From contig JAFDHW010000326.1 in assembly GCA_019308705.1 (NCBI GenBank), positions 1-6,211 on the forward strand: a stretch of DNA of 6,211 bases, read 5' to 3'. Each line of letters begins with the position of its first letter. Within the stretch, counting starts at the first letter, position 1. Source of the stretch: Deltaproteobacteria bacterium (GTDB lineage Bacteria; Desulfobacterota; Desulfobacteria; Desulfobacterales; Desulfatibacillaceae). Positions 1-4,992 of the stretch are shown here, in pieces. Both the position numbers and the translations under genes were made by a program. Under the pieces are notes generated by a model. That model did no database searches, was not told the DNA's origin, and saw only the letters and a program-made list of their open reading frames with translations.

Positions 1-5
1 AAGGA

Positions 6-46
6 AGGAGGAGGGAAGCTGTACTTTTGTACCGCGACCCCCTCCT
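6..46. repeat. Imperfect inverted repeat in a purine/pyrimidine-skewed stretch
   Basis: AGGAGG at 6-11 pairs with CCTCCT at 41-46. The pairing continues with GG/CC after one mismatch, and an inner GTAC at 21-24 pairs with GTAC at 29-32 around a TTTT loop. It lies downstream of the Rhs-like reading frame. It could be a hairpin terminator without a U-tract or part of a mobile-element end; the sequence does not decide between them. Confidence 0.35.
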
Positions 47-145
47 GACGCAGCTATCGCGTGAATCGGGCTCGCCGGAAGGGTGAAACATTTCGCCGAT
101 GTCAGCATTCCTCAAAGAAACAGCGTGCATTTTTCAAGGACCCTT

Positions 146-247
146 TCATTGGCACTTAACCTGTTTAAATCCATATAAATATTTTATTCGGTGAAATTTT
201 TCATGAATAATTCGGGATAGAAAATATGTTGCTTTATCGAGATCAAT
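146..247 (-). other. AT-rich C-terminal tip of the Rhs-like frame
   Basis: After the core end motif FDGGQ the codons change abruptly from GC-rich to AT-rich (ATT, GAT, AAA, ACA, TAT, TTT, TTA). The 33 encoded residues, rich in Lys, Ile, Phe and Tyr, match no domain I recognise. Variable, compositionally foreign tips after the conserved core are typical of Rhs loci. This one is far shorter than usual toxin domains, so it is probably a remnant, or non-coding DNA read through until the first stop. Confidence 0.6.
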
Positions 248-772
248 CTGCCCGCCGTCAAACAATATAGGATCCTTGGCGGTCCACCGCCCGATCTGAG
301 GATCATAATCCCGGTACCCGAACCGAATCAAGCCCGTATCGGGGTCGTGGAGCCCGCCCGCGAAGCCGAAGGGCACGGGAACGGCGGGGTTGCTATCCGA
401 AATCACGTTGCCGAAGGAATCGTACTCCACGATCTTCACGGGGTTGCCGGCGCCATCGGCCACCAGCTTCAGGGTGCCCACCTGGTCATAGACCAACGCA
501 TACCGCACTCCACCGGATTCCATGGCCACGGGCAGGCGGCCGTCGGCGTAGATGAAGCGCATGAGGAGGTTTTCGGAGCCGTCGTAGATTGCCAGCAGGC
601 GGGTGCGGCCCTGCCAGAGGTACTTCTCGGTGATCACGCCGTTGACCTTTTTGGCGATCCTCCGGCCCAGGGGGTCGTGCTCGTATTCGATCACCCGGCC
701 GTCTTCCACGTGGACCTCGATGCCGCAGGCGGACTCGCAGATGCCGCAGGAACGGTAGCAAATGTATCCCAT
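146..772 (-). CDS. Chimeric Rhs-core fragment with a molybdopterin-oxidoreductase N-terminus
   Basis: This is an open frame of 208 codons starting at ATG 772-770, with a weak AAGGGA about 5 bases upstream. Residues 1-28 resemble the iron-sulfur start of a molybdopterin (MopB) oxidoreductase: Cys5, Cys9, Cys12 and Cys16 followed by GIEVHVEDGRV. From about residue 29 it switches to the C-terminal part of an Rhs/YD-repeat core, with DPLGRRIAKK, EKYLWQGRTRLLA, a YDSFGNVI repeat, and the core end GYRDYDPQIGRWTAKDPI. Residues 176-208 are an AT-rich tail. Known Rhs and WapA proteins are large surface or secreted toxins whose core forms a shell. Here there is no signal peptide, and most of the core, the usual NLYxYxxNDP segment and a recognisable toxin domain are all missing. 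It is therefore probably a displaced orphan 3' end captured by another gene's start, and likely non-functional. A small fusion protein or an assembly join cannot be excluded. Confidence 0.78.
   Translation of the reverse strand: MGYICYRSCGICESACGIEVHVEDGRVIEYEHDPLGRRIAKKVNGVITEKYLWQGRTRLLAIYDGSENLLMRFIYADGRLPVAMESGGVRYALVYDQVGTLKLVADGAGNPVKIVEYDSFGNVISDSNPAVPVPFGFAGGLHDPDTGLIRFGYRDYDPQIGRWTAKDPILFDGGQIDLDKATYFLSRIIHEKFHRIKYLYGFKQVKCQ
689..772 (-). other. Molybdopterin oxidoreductase 5' fragment (4Fe-4S motif)
   Basis: These 28 codons carry a CxxxCxxCxxxC arrangement followed by GIEVHVEDGRVIEYE. This matches the beginning of the MopB family 4Fe-4S domain, which normally continues as xGDPxHPxxxGxxCPKG. 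Here that continuation is replaced by Rhs sequence beginning near HDPLGRR. The start codon and upstream region may therefore belong to a former oxidoreductase gene whose body was lost. The family call rests on this short motif alone. Confidence 0.6.
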
Positions 773-837
773 GGTCTTCCCTTTTCCGGTGGTATGGGGG
801 TTTTGTCGCATACCCGGGCGCCCGCAGGCAATCCCTG

Positions 838-866
838 TTGACCGGAAACCCCGCAAAGGATAGGAC
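838..866 (+). promoter_or_regulatory. Possible promoter for the small membrane protein gene
   Basis: A TTGACC at 838-843 (five of six consensus bases) lies 17 bases before TAGGAC at 861-866 (three of six). Transcription would start near 873, very close to the ribosome binding site at about 872-880, so this is a weak call. Confidence 0.3.
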
Positions 867-886
867 ATGGGGGAAAGGAAAACACC

Positions 887-1258
887 GTGAAGGAACGAAA
901 CCGAGCCGTGCCGGCGGTGGTGGCCGTTCTGGCGCTCATGCTGCTTCTCACGTGGCTCCTGCTCCAGCGGGCGACCCTGCTGGGGGTCCTTCTCCTTCCC
1001 CTGGACGTGTACCTGGCGGGGTTTCTGCTCATCCGCCTGGTCGCGCCCCTGGTGGTGAGAAAAAAGCTCATGGACCACCTTGCCCGCTCCGGCGGCAGGG
1101 AGGATTTCAACCGGCTGTTGGAGAGCCTGGTGCCCAGCGCCAACACGGAGCCCGAGCAGGCCGAGGCCTCGGTGGCCGTGGTGGTTTCCATCCTCCGCGA
1201 AATGGAGGAAAAGGGCCTCATCCGCGTCCAGGACAACATAGTGTACAAGGTCCACTGA
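887..1258 (+). CDS. Small two-helix membrane protein with a cytoplasmic tail
   Basis: A 123-residue protein of unrecognised family. The GTG start at 887 is chosen because AAAGGAA sits about 7 bases upstream. Residues 8-26 (AVPAVVAVLALMLLLTWLL) and roughly 30-57 are two hydrophobic segments separated by a short QRATLL turn, followed by positive charge (RKK at 58-60). Positive charge before the first helix (KERNR) and after the second suggests both ends are in the cytoplasm. The soluble tail ends in a helix followed by EKGLIRVQDNIVYKV. That resembles the recognition-helix end and wing of a winged-helix fold, but the similarity is only suggestive. The gene ends 44 bases before truA and may be transcribed with it. 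No function is assigned. The frame on the opposite strand is open only because of high GC content. Confidence 0.7.
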   Translation: MKERNRAVPAVVAVLALMLLLTWLLLQRATLLGVLLLPLDVYLAGFLLIRLVAPLVVRKKLMDHLARSGGREDFNRLLESLVPSANTEPEQAEASVAVVVSILREMEEKGLIRVQDNIVYKVH

Positions 1259-1302
1259 GCCAGGAGGCCGAAACGCTCCTTATCTTTCCGGCGCAGATCC
1301 CC

Positions 1303-2058
1303 ATGCCGCAAAAAACCTTCCGCATGGTCGTCCAGTACGACGGGGCCCGGTTCTGCGGGTGGCAGCGCCAGGGAGAAGACCCCACGGTGCAGCTGGCCCT
1401 GGAGCAGGCCCTTTCCCGCATGACGGGCCGGGCCGTGGTGGTCCACGGCTCGGGCCGCACGGACGCGGGGGTCCACGCCCTGGGCCAGGCCGCCCACGTG
1501 GTGCTGGACACCCGCCTTACGGCCGACGAGATCCAAAAGGGCTTAAACGCCCTTTTGCCCGAGGATGTGGCGGTGACGAAATGCACCCTGGCCGCCGAAG
1601 GGTTCCACGCCCGCTACGACGCCAAATCCAAGCTCTACGCCTACCACTTCGCCTCCGGGAGCGTACGCCCCGTGGTGGGCCGGCAATACTGCTGGTGGAT
1701 CAAAAAACCCCTGGACCACGCCGCCATGGCCCGGGCCGCGGAACACTTCCTGGGCACGCGGGATTTTTCCGCCATGGAGGCGGCGGGAAGCCCCCGGTCC
1801 CATTCCGTGCGCACGGTCATGGAATCGCGGGTTACGATCCACGGGCAAAACGCGGTCTACTGGGTGCGGGCGGACGGGTTTTTGCGCCACATGGTGCGCA
1901 ACATGGCCGGAACCCTGGCCTGGTGCGGCACGGGCAGGATGGACCCCGACGCGGTGCCCGCGCTCCTGGAATCCAGGGACCGCAAAAAGGCTCCGCCCAC
2001 GGCCCCGGCAAAGGGGCTGTTCTTGGTGGAAGTGGAATACGGAAAGGAACGGCCGTGA
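1303..2058 (+). CDS. truA: tRNA pseudouridine(38-40) synthase TruA
   Basis: TruA converts uridines 38, 39 and 40 of the tRNA anticodon arm to pseudouridine. The 251-residue product has the usual family length. It shows the N-terminal YDGxxFxGWQ motif (12-21) and the catalytic loop GRTDAGVHA (51-59) with the nucleophile Asp54. The central NALLPEDVAV and FHARYDAKSKLYAY segments are present, as is the C-terminal FLRHMVRNM motif (193-201) of the active-site cleft. All key positions look intact. ATG 1303 is the only standard start before the conserved N-terminus. There is no good ribosome binding site immediately before it, although an AGGAGG lies 35 bases upstream overlapping the end of the preceding gene's neighbourhood. 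The stop overlaps the GTG start of the next gene, indicating translational coupling. Identification is firm; only the start is slightly uncertain. Confidence 0.97.
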   Translation: MPQKTFRMVVQYDGARFCGWQRQGEDPTVQLALEQALSRMTGRAVVVHGSGRTDAGVHALGQAAHVVLDTRLTADEIQKGLNALLPEDVAVTKCTLAAEGFHARYDAKSKLYAYHFASGSVRPVVGRQYCWWIKKPLDHAAMARAAEHFLGTRDFSAMEAAGSPRSHSVRTVMESRVTIHGQNAVYWVRADGFLRHMVRNMAGTLAWCGTGRMDPDAVPALLESRDRKKAPPTAPAKGLFLVEVEYGKERP

Positions 2059-2453
2059 CGCGGAAACAGGACCCTTCCCAGAAGGTCGTGAAGGACGTGA
2101 AAAAGGTGTTCTCATCCAGGGACATTCCCCTGGTGGGCGCGGCGGACGCCCGGGAGCTGGACAGGACCGCTCCGGAGGGCTTCCGGCCGTCGGACCTTCT
2201 TCCCGGGGCCAAAACCGTGCTGGTCACGGCCCGGCCCCTGCCCCGGGCGGTGTTCGAAACCGGGCCCCAATACAAGAACGCCTTGTACGTGAACGCCTTT
2301 TCCTCCTACTACCACCTCATGGACGAGGCGGCGTCCGCCGCCTGCCTGACCAACTGCCCGCACTATCCGAAAAAGAAGAGGGGATTTCTTGGGGGGATTG
2401 TCGGGGGCTATCCTTTGACGACGCCGCCGCCCAGCACGCGCTCGCCTTGGTAG
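2055..2453 (+). pseudogene. Truncated QueG-like iron-sulfur protein (epoxyqueuosine reductase-related)
   Basis: The GTG at 2055 overlaps the truA stop (GTGA) and has AAAGGA 6 bases upstream. Residues 1-97 resemble the N-terminal part of a group of 4Fe-4S proteins related to epoxyqueuosine reductase. The matching stretches are IPLVGAADARELDRTAPEGF, RPSDLLPGAKTVLVTARPLP, and a YYHLMDEAASAAC segment. Family members are about 250-350 residues long and carry ferredoxin-type cysteine clusters in the C-terminal half. Here similarity fades after about residue 97. A short KKRGFLGG patch may be a remnant from further along the protein, and the frame then runs into the antisense of the mnmA end before stopping at 132 codons. 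No cluster cysteines are present. I read it as a 3'-truncated, internally deleted remnant. The family call is from memory of sequence style, and a true small protein is less likely. Confidence 0.58.
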
Positions 2454-3378
2454 AAAACCGCGCCCTGGCCCGGGGCGGGAGCCCTTTGGGGTTCGTCGAA
2501 CTCCAGGAGCACGGTATCCGGTCCCGTCGGGACGAGCAGGGCCGGGGACTCGGCGTGCCGGTAGCGAAGCTTGGCAGCCACCCGGACGGGGCCCTCCGGC
2601 GGTTCGGCCAGCCAGTTCACGTCCCGCACGGCCACGCGGGAAGCATACAGGTCCTCCTCCCGGCCCACGAGCACCCGGTTGCCCTTCCCTTCCAGGGTGC
2701 GCACGTACCAGGGCCGGGCGTCCGGGCAGCCCAGACCCCGGCGCTGCCCCACGGTGTAGCGGTGGATTCCCTGGTGCCGGCCCAGGACGTTTCCCTCCGG
2801 GTCCACGATGTCCCCTTCCCCGGGCAGGGGCTCTCCCAGGCGCTCCAGAAAGGCCGCGTAGTCCCCGTCAGCTCCCGCACCTGGTCCTTGGTGTGGCGGG
2901 CCAGGGGAAAGCGGGCAAAGGAAAGGTCCCGCCGCCGGACCAGGGCCAAAAAGTAGGACTGGTCCCGGGTTTTGTCCGCGCCCTTGTACAGGGCCGGGCC
3001 GGAAGGGGTTTGCTCCAGGCGGGCGTAATGGCCCGTGGCCAGGGCGGCCGCTCCCTGCTCGCGGGCCTCGGCGGCCAAGGCGGCAAACTTGATCCGCCGG
3101 TTGCAAGCCATGCAGGGGTTGGGAGTTTCCCCCCTGGCGTAGGCCCGGGCAAAGCGGAGGATCACCTGCCCGCGGAAGGCGGGGGAGAGGTCGACGCAGA
3201 CGAGGGGGATGCCCAGGGCCTCGGCGGCCAGGGAGGGCCTGGCGCCGTCTTGGGGCTCAAAGCCGGTGGAAAAGTGGATGCCCACCACCCGCTGTCCGGA
3301 TTCGGCCAGCAAAAGGGCGGCGGCCATGGAATCCGCCCCCCCGGACAAGGCCACGCAGATGGGGGGGGCGTTTTTCAT
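2408..3378 (-). pseudogene. mnmA: tRNA-specific 2-thiouridylase MnmA, disrupted by deletion and frameshift
   Basis: MnmA activates U34 of Lys, Glu and Gln tRNAs with ATP and inserts sulfur from a persulfide. The first frame runs from ATG 3378 for 170 codons. It contains the PP-loop SGGADS (12-17, usually SGGVDS), TPNPCMACNRRIKF with the first catalytic Cys89, ATGHYAR (114-120) and KTRDQSYFLAL. After KDQVREL near 2870 it shifts frame. The rest continues in another frame as DGDYAAFLERLG, VLGRHQGIHRYTVGQRRGLG and a normal end VLGGGVVKG at the TAG 2410-2408. Compared with the family about 20 residues are absent at the junction. These are the segment containing the S-x-x-I-C-F motif and the second catalytic Cys (Cys199 in E. 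coli). The whole gene would encode about 323 residues, against a usual 345-365. Without correction the first frame ends at 2617. The start overlaps the ferredoxin stop by ATGA. It is either a real pseudogene or an assembly error. Confidence 0.87.
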
Positions 3379-3803
3379 GCCAAGGGGTAGTCCTCCGCAG
3401 GCACAAGCTCCATGGCCCGGTAGGGGCAGGTGCGCACGCACAGCTTGCACACGCTGCAGGCTTCTTCGTCGAACACCACTTCCAATTCCGGCCGCTTGAT
3501 GTACAGGGCCCCGGTGGGGCACACGGCCGTGCACCACCCGCACTGCACGCAACGGGATTCGTTCCTGGCGATCTCCTCGCGGGTGCTCTGCACCAGGATG
3601 CCCTGGTCCTTCAAATACTCCACGCCCCGGTCGAAGTTGGCCTTGGTGCCGAAAAGCTGGAGCACCATCTGGCCCTCCTTGCGGGGAAAGATGGTGGCGT
3701 TCAGAATGTTGAAGGTGAGATCGAAATCCCGGGCCAGGTTGCACACCACGGGTTTTTGCACGGCCATTTTGGGAAACTTCAAGACCAGCATCTTGCTTAC
3801 CAT
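3375..3803 (-). CDS. NIL-domain 2[4Fe-4S] ferredoxin
   Basis: A 142-residue protein starting at ATG 3803, with GGAGGA six bases upstream; the longer open frame beyond it lacks such a site. Residues 1 to about 78 form an ACT-like NIL domain, a fold also found in the methionine-importer ATPase. Residues 85-95 (CVQCGWCTAVC followed by PTGAL) and 116-126 (CSVCKLCVRTC followed by P) are two complete CxxCxxCxxxCP ferredoxin motifs, so the protein should bind two 4Fe-4S clusters. NIL-ferredoxins are typical of methanogens and sulfate reducers, where they take part in sulfide incorporation into homocysteine together with a DUF39 protein; no DUF39 gene is seen here. The stop overlaps the mnmA start (ATGA), so the two were probably translated together. 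That hints at a role in sulfur handling for tRNA thiolation, which is inference. A good promoter lies upstream at 3855-3884. Confidence 0.92.
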   Translation of the reverse strand: MVSKMLVLKFPKMAVQKPVVCNLARDFDLTFNILNATIFPRKEGQMVLQLFGTKANFDRGVEYLKDQGILVQSTREEIARNESRCVQCGWCTAVCPTGALYIKRPELEVVFDEEACSVCKLCVRTCPYRAMELVPAEDYPLA

Positions 3804-3854
3804 GTATCGTCCTCCGGCCGAAAAAGCCATCGTCGGCGCTTCACGAAATACGAC

Positions 3855-3884
3855 ATGGTAGAGTCGTCCGGGGGGAGCTGTCAA
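3855..3884 (-). promoter_or_regulatory. Sigma-70-type promoter of the NIL-ferredoxin/mnmA operon
   Basis: On the minus strand a perfect -35 box TTGACA (3884-3879) is followed after 18 bases by TACCAT (3860-3855, four of six consensus bases). The start would be near 3848, leaving a leader of about 45 bases. A dyad GTCA-N7-TGAC (3880-3894) overlaps the -35 box and could be an operator. Confidence 0.65.
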
Positions 3885-3914
3885 CGCCCGTGACGCCGCG
3901 CGGGGAAAAACGCC

Positions 3915-3943
3915 TTGCAATCCTTATCCGCTGCCTATATATT
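3915..3943 (+). promoter_or_regulatory. Sigma-70-type promoter of rpsU
   Basis: TTGCAA at 3915-3920 and TATATT at 3938-3943 are spaced by exactly 17 bases. Five of six bases match the consensus in each box. Transcription would start near 3950, about 137 bases before the rpsU start. It is divergent from the ferredoxin promoter, with about 30 bases between the two -35 boxes. Confidence 0.72.
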
Positions 3944-3984
3944 GATTTGGATGCTTTTCGGCACCGGCAGGGTGGTTCATCCGG

Positions 3985-4016
3985 CCGCCAGGGCGCCTTC
4001 GCCCTTGCGGTTTTTT
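3985..4016 (+). terminator. Intrinsic terminator in the rpsU leader (possible attenuator)
   Basis: CCGCCAGGGCG (3985-3995) and CGCCCTTGCGG (4000-4010) form an 11-bp stem with one mismatch and a CCTT loop. Six T residues follow directly (4011-4016). This is a textbook Rho-independent terminator. No gene ends upstream on this strand; it lies only about 35 bases after the predicted transcription start and before the rpsU ribosome binding site. It would therefore either attenuate rpsU or release a short RNA of about 65 bases. Confidence 0.75.
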
Positions 4017-4087
4017 ATGCCACGGCGGCCAAAAGCTCCCGGACCCGTAAAAAAAATCGGGCACCTTGCACGGAAGGAGGCGATAAT

Positions 4088-4288
4088 GTGGAGGTTCACG
4101 TCGTAGACAACCAGGTCGACCGCGCCGTGAAAACGCTGAAGAAGATGCTCCGCAAGGAAGGCGTGCTGACCCAGCTCAAGGAAAAACGGTTTTACGAAAA
4201 ACCCAGCGTGAAAAAGCGCAGAAAACGCGCAAAGGCCGCCAAGCGGCGGCGCCGGGTGGAGCTTCGCGCCGCCCAGCGGGGCCGCTAG
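4088..4288 (+). CDS. rpsU: 30S ribosomal protein bS21
   Basis: S21 is a small basic protein of the 30S platform, close to the 16S rRNA 3' end, that aids initiation. The 66-residue product begins VEVHVVDNQVDRAVKTLKK, contains the family core LKKMLRKEGVL and FYEKPSVKKRRKR, and ends in an Arg/Lys/Ala-rich tail, all typical in content and length. The GTG start at 4088 is chosen because AAGGAGG (4074-4080) lies seven bases upstream and the conserved protein begins exactly there. An ATG two bases earlier is in another frame and opens only six codons. Expression appears to come from the promoter at 3915 through a leader containing a terminator. Confidence 0.96.
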   Translation: MEVHVVDNQVDRAVKTLKKMLRKEGVLTQLKEKRFYEKPSVKKRRKRAKAAKRRRRVELRAAQRGR

Positions 4289-4321
4289 AGGCAAAAAAGG
4301 CACAAGCCATAAGAACGAAGG

Positions 4322-4347
4322 GGGCCGCGGCCGCCGCGCCGCGGCCC
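4322..4347. terminator. Strong GC hairpin after rpsU, without a U-tract
   Basis: GGGCCGCGG (4322-4330) and CCGCGGCCC (4339-4347) form a perfect 9-bp all-GC stem with an 8-base loop. It lies 33 bases after the rpsU stop. It is followed by TTC and then seven A residues rather than T residues, so it is not a standard intrinsic terminator on the plus strand. It may still block transcription or protect the mRNA 3' end. Confidence 0.45.
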
Positions 4348-4672
4348 TTCAAAAAAAGCCAAATCCCCCTTGCATCCGATCACCCACGATACCCGGACGC
4401 TTCCAGACCCCGTTTCGGGACCCGCATCGCTCCTACCGCGTCCCCGTCGCCCGCACGCTTTTTTCCGTTCCGGCGGGCCGAGGGCTGTTCCCCGGACTTT
4501 TGCAAAGGATACATCCCGGCATTTTTTCCAAAGATCACACCATGTTTTTTTCCGCGGAGGTCCGCCCTGGCGCGCGCCCCGCGGGCTGCGAGGTCGCGGC
4601 GTCTTTGCCTCTTCGAGGCGTTCGGCCCTTGGAAGTTGAGCACAACGGCTCCGCAGCGCGGCATCACTCAGG

Positions 4673-4683
4673 AAAGGAGGTGA
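4673..4683 (+). promoter_or_regulatory. Extended Shine-Dalgarno of the cold-shock gene
   Basis: AAAGGAGGTGA matches essentially the whole anti-Shine-Dalgarno tail of 16S rRNA, far longer than is usual. It sits six bases before a TTG codon and decides that start. Confidence 0.85.
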
Positions 4684-4689
4684 AGAGTA

Positions 4690-4899
4690 TTGGCAGACCG
4701 TGAACAGGGAACCGTGAAATGGTTCAACGAGTCCAAGGGATTCGGGTTTATCGAGAGGGATTCCGGCGGTGACACCTTTGTGCACTATTCCGGAATCAAC
4801 GGCACCGGCTTCCGCACCCTCACCGAGGGCCAGCGGGTGGAGTTCACCGTGGTCCAGGGCGACCGCGGCCCCAAGGCCGAAGACGTGACCCCGCTGTAA
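4690..4899 (+). CDS. Cold-shock domain protein (CspA family)
   Basis: A 69-residue single cold-shock domain, the normal length for the family. These cytoplasmic OB-fold proteins bind single-stranded RNA and DNA and melt RNA structure. It begins [23 protein letters not shown]1 is KGFGFIE (16-22) and RNP2 is TFVHYS (29-34), where Tyr33 replaces the more common Phe. The end [13 protein letters not shown] corresponds to the usual KGPQAxNV segment. The TTG start is unusual but is supported by the very strong ribosome binding site and by the conserved N-terminus. It lies downstream of rpsU with a long structured leader and is followed by a GC-rich terminator. Whether it is actually cold-induced cannot be told from sequence. 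Confidence 0.96.
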   Translation: MADREQGTVKWFNESKGFGFIERDSGGDTFVHYSGINGTGFRTLTEGQRVEFTVVQGDRGPKAEDVTPL

Positions 4900-4910
4900 C
4901 CAGCAATTCC

Positions 4911-4955
4911 GCCGCGCGGGGCAGCACTTCCCCGCCCCGCGCGGCCCCCGTTTAT
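4911..4955 (+). terminator. Terminator hairpin after the cold-shock gene
   Basis: GCCGCGCGGGGC (4911-4922) pairs perfectly with GCCCCGCGCGGC (4934-4945), a 12-bp all-GC stem with an 11-base loop. It begins 12 bases after the stop codon. The following tract is CCCCGTTTAT, a poor U-tract, so termination may depend mostly on the very stable stem. Confidence 0.55.
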
Positions 4956-4963
4956 CCTCCCCC

Positions 4964-4992
4964 TCGACAAGCTGCAGCCGCCTTGGTATACA
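4964..4992 (+). promoter_or_regulatory. Promoter of efp
   Basis: TCGACA (4964-4969, five of six consensus bases) and TATACA (4987-4992, four of six) are separated by 17 bases. The start would be near 4999, giving a leader of about 110 bases. The leader contains a perfect GCCGGG-CGCA-CCCGGC hairpin (5024-5039) and a run of seven T residues (5079-5085). Confidence 0.6.

Larger units (their letters stand above)
4289..4689. other. 401-base gene-free stretch: hairpins and the cold-shock gene leader
   Basis: No convincing coding frame was found here; open frames present have no ribosome binding site and no recognisable protein. The left part holds a GC hairpin (4322-4347). The middle has T-rich tracts (4459-4464, 4522-4527, 4545-4551) alternating with GC-rich DNA. 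The right part (about 4552-4619) can fold strongly: CCGCGG at 4552-4557 with 4579-4584, and GCCTC-TTC-GAGGC at 4607-4619. A long structured leader is usual for cold-shock genes. I see no strong promoter; a TTGCAA at 4500-4505 lacks a matching -10 box. Confidence 0.6.

Noticed and set aside
347..841. Long plus-strand open frame opposite the Rhs-like gene
   Set aside because: It mirrors the coding strand, has no ribosome binding site and shows no recognisable protein; high GC leaves such frames open.
773..1255. Upstream extension of the Rhs-like frame to a start near 1255
   Set aside because: The extra codons are antisense to the membrane protein gene and read as low-complexity sequence; the MopB-like start at 772 is the natural beginning.
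838..1302. Extended truA start at 838
   Set aside because: The extension overlaps the membrane protein gene in another frame and is Gly/Pro/Arg-rich out-of-frame sequence; TruA similarity begins at about 1303.
2447..2956. Plus-strand open frame opposite mnmA
   Set aside because: It is a shadow of the mnmA coding sequence with no supporting motif.
3804..3920. N-terminal extension of the ferredoxin
   Set aside because: The extension crosses the promoter and lacks a ribosome binding site, whereas the 3803 start has GGAGGA at good spacing.
4086..4106. ATG two bases before the rpsU GTG start
   Set aside because: It is in a different frame and gives only six codons; the S21 sequence begins at the GTG.
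4370..4639. Open frames between rpsU and the cold-shock gene
   Set aside because: They are Arg/Pro-rich, mutually overlapping on both strands, without ribosome binding sites or motifs.
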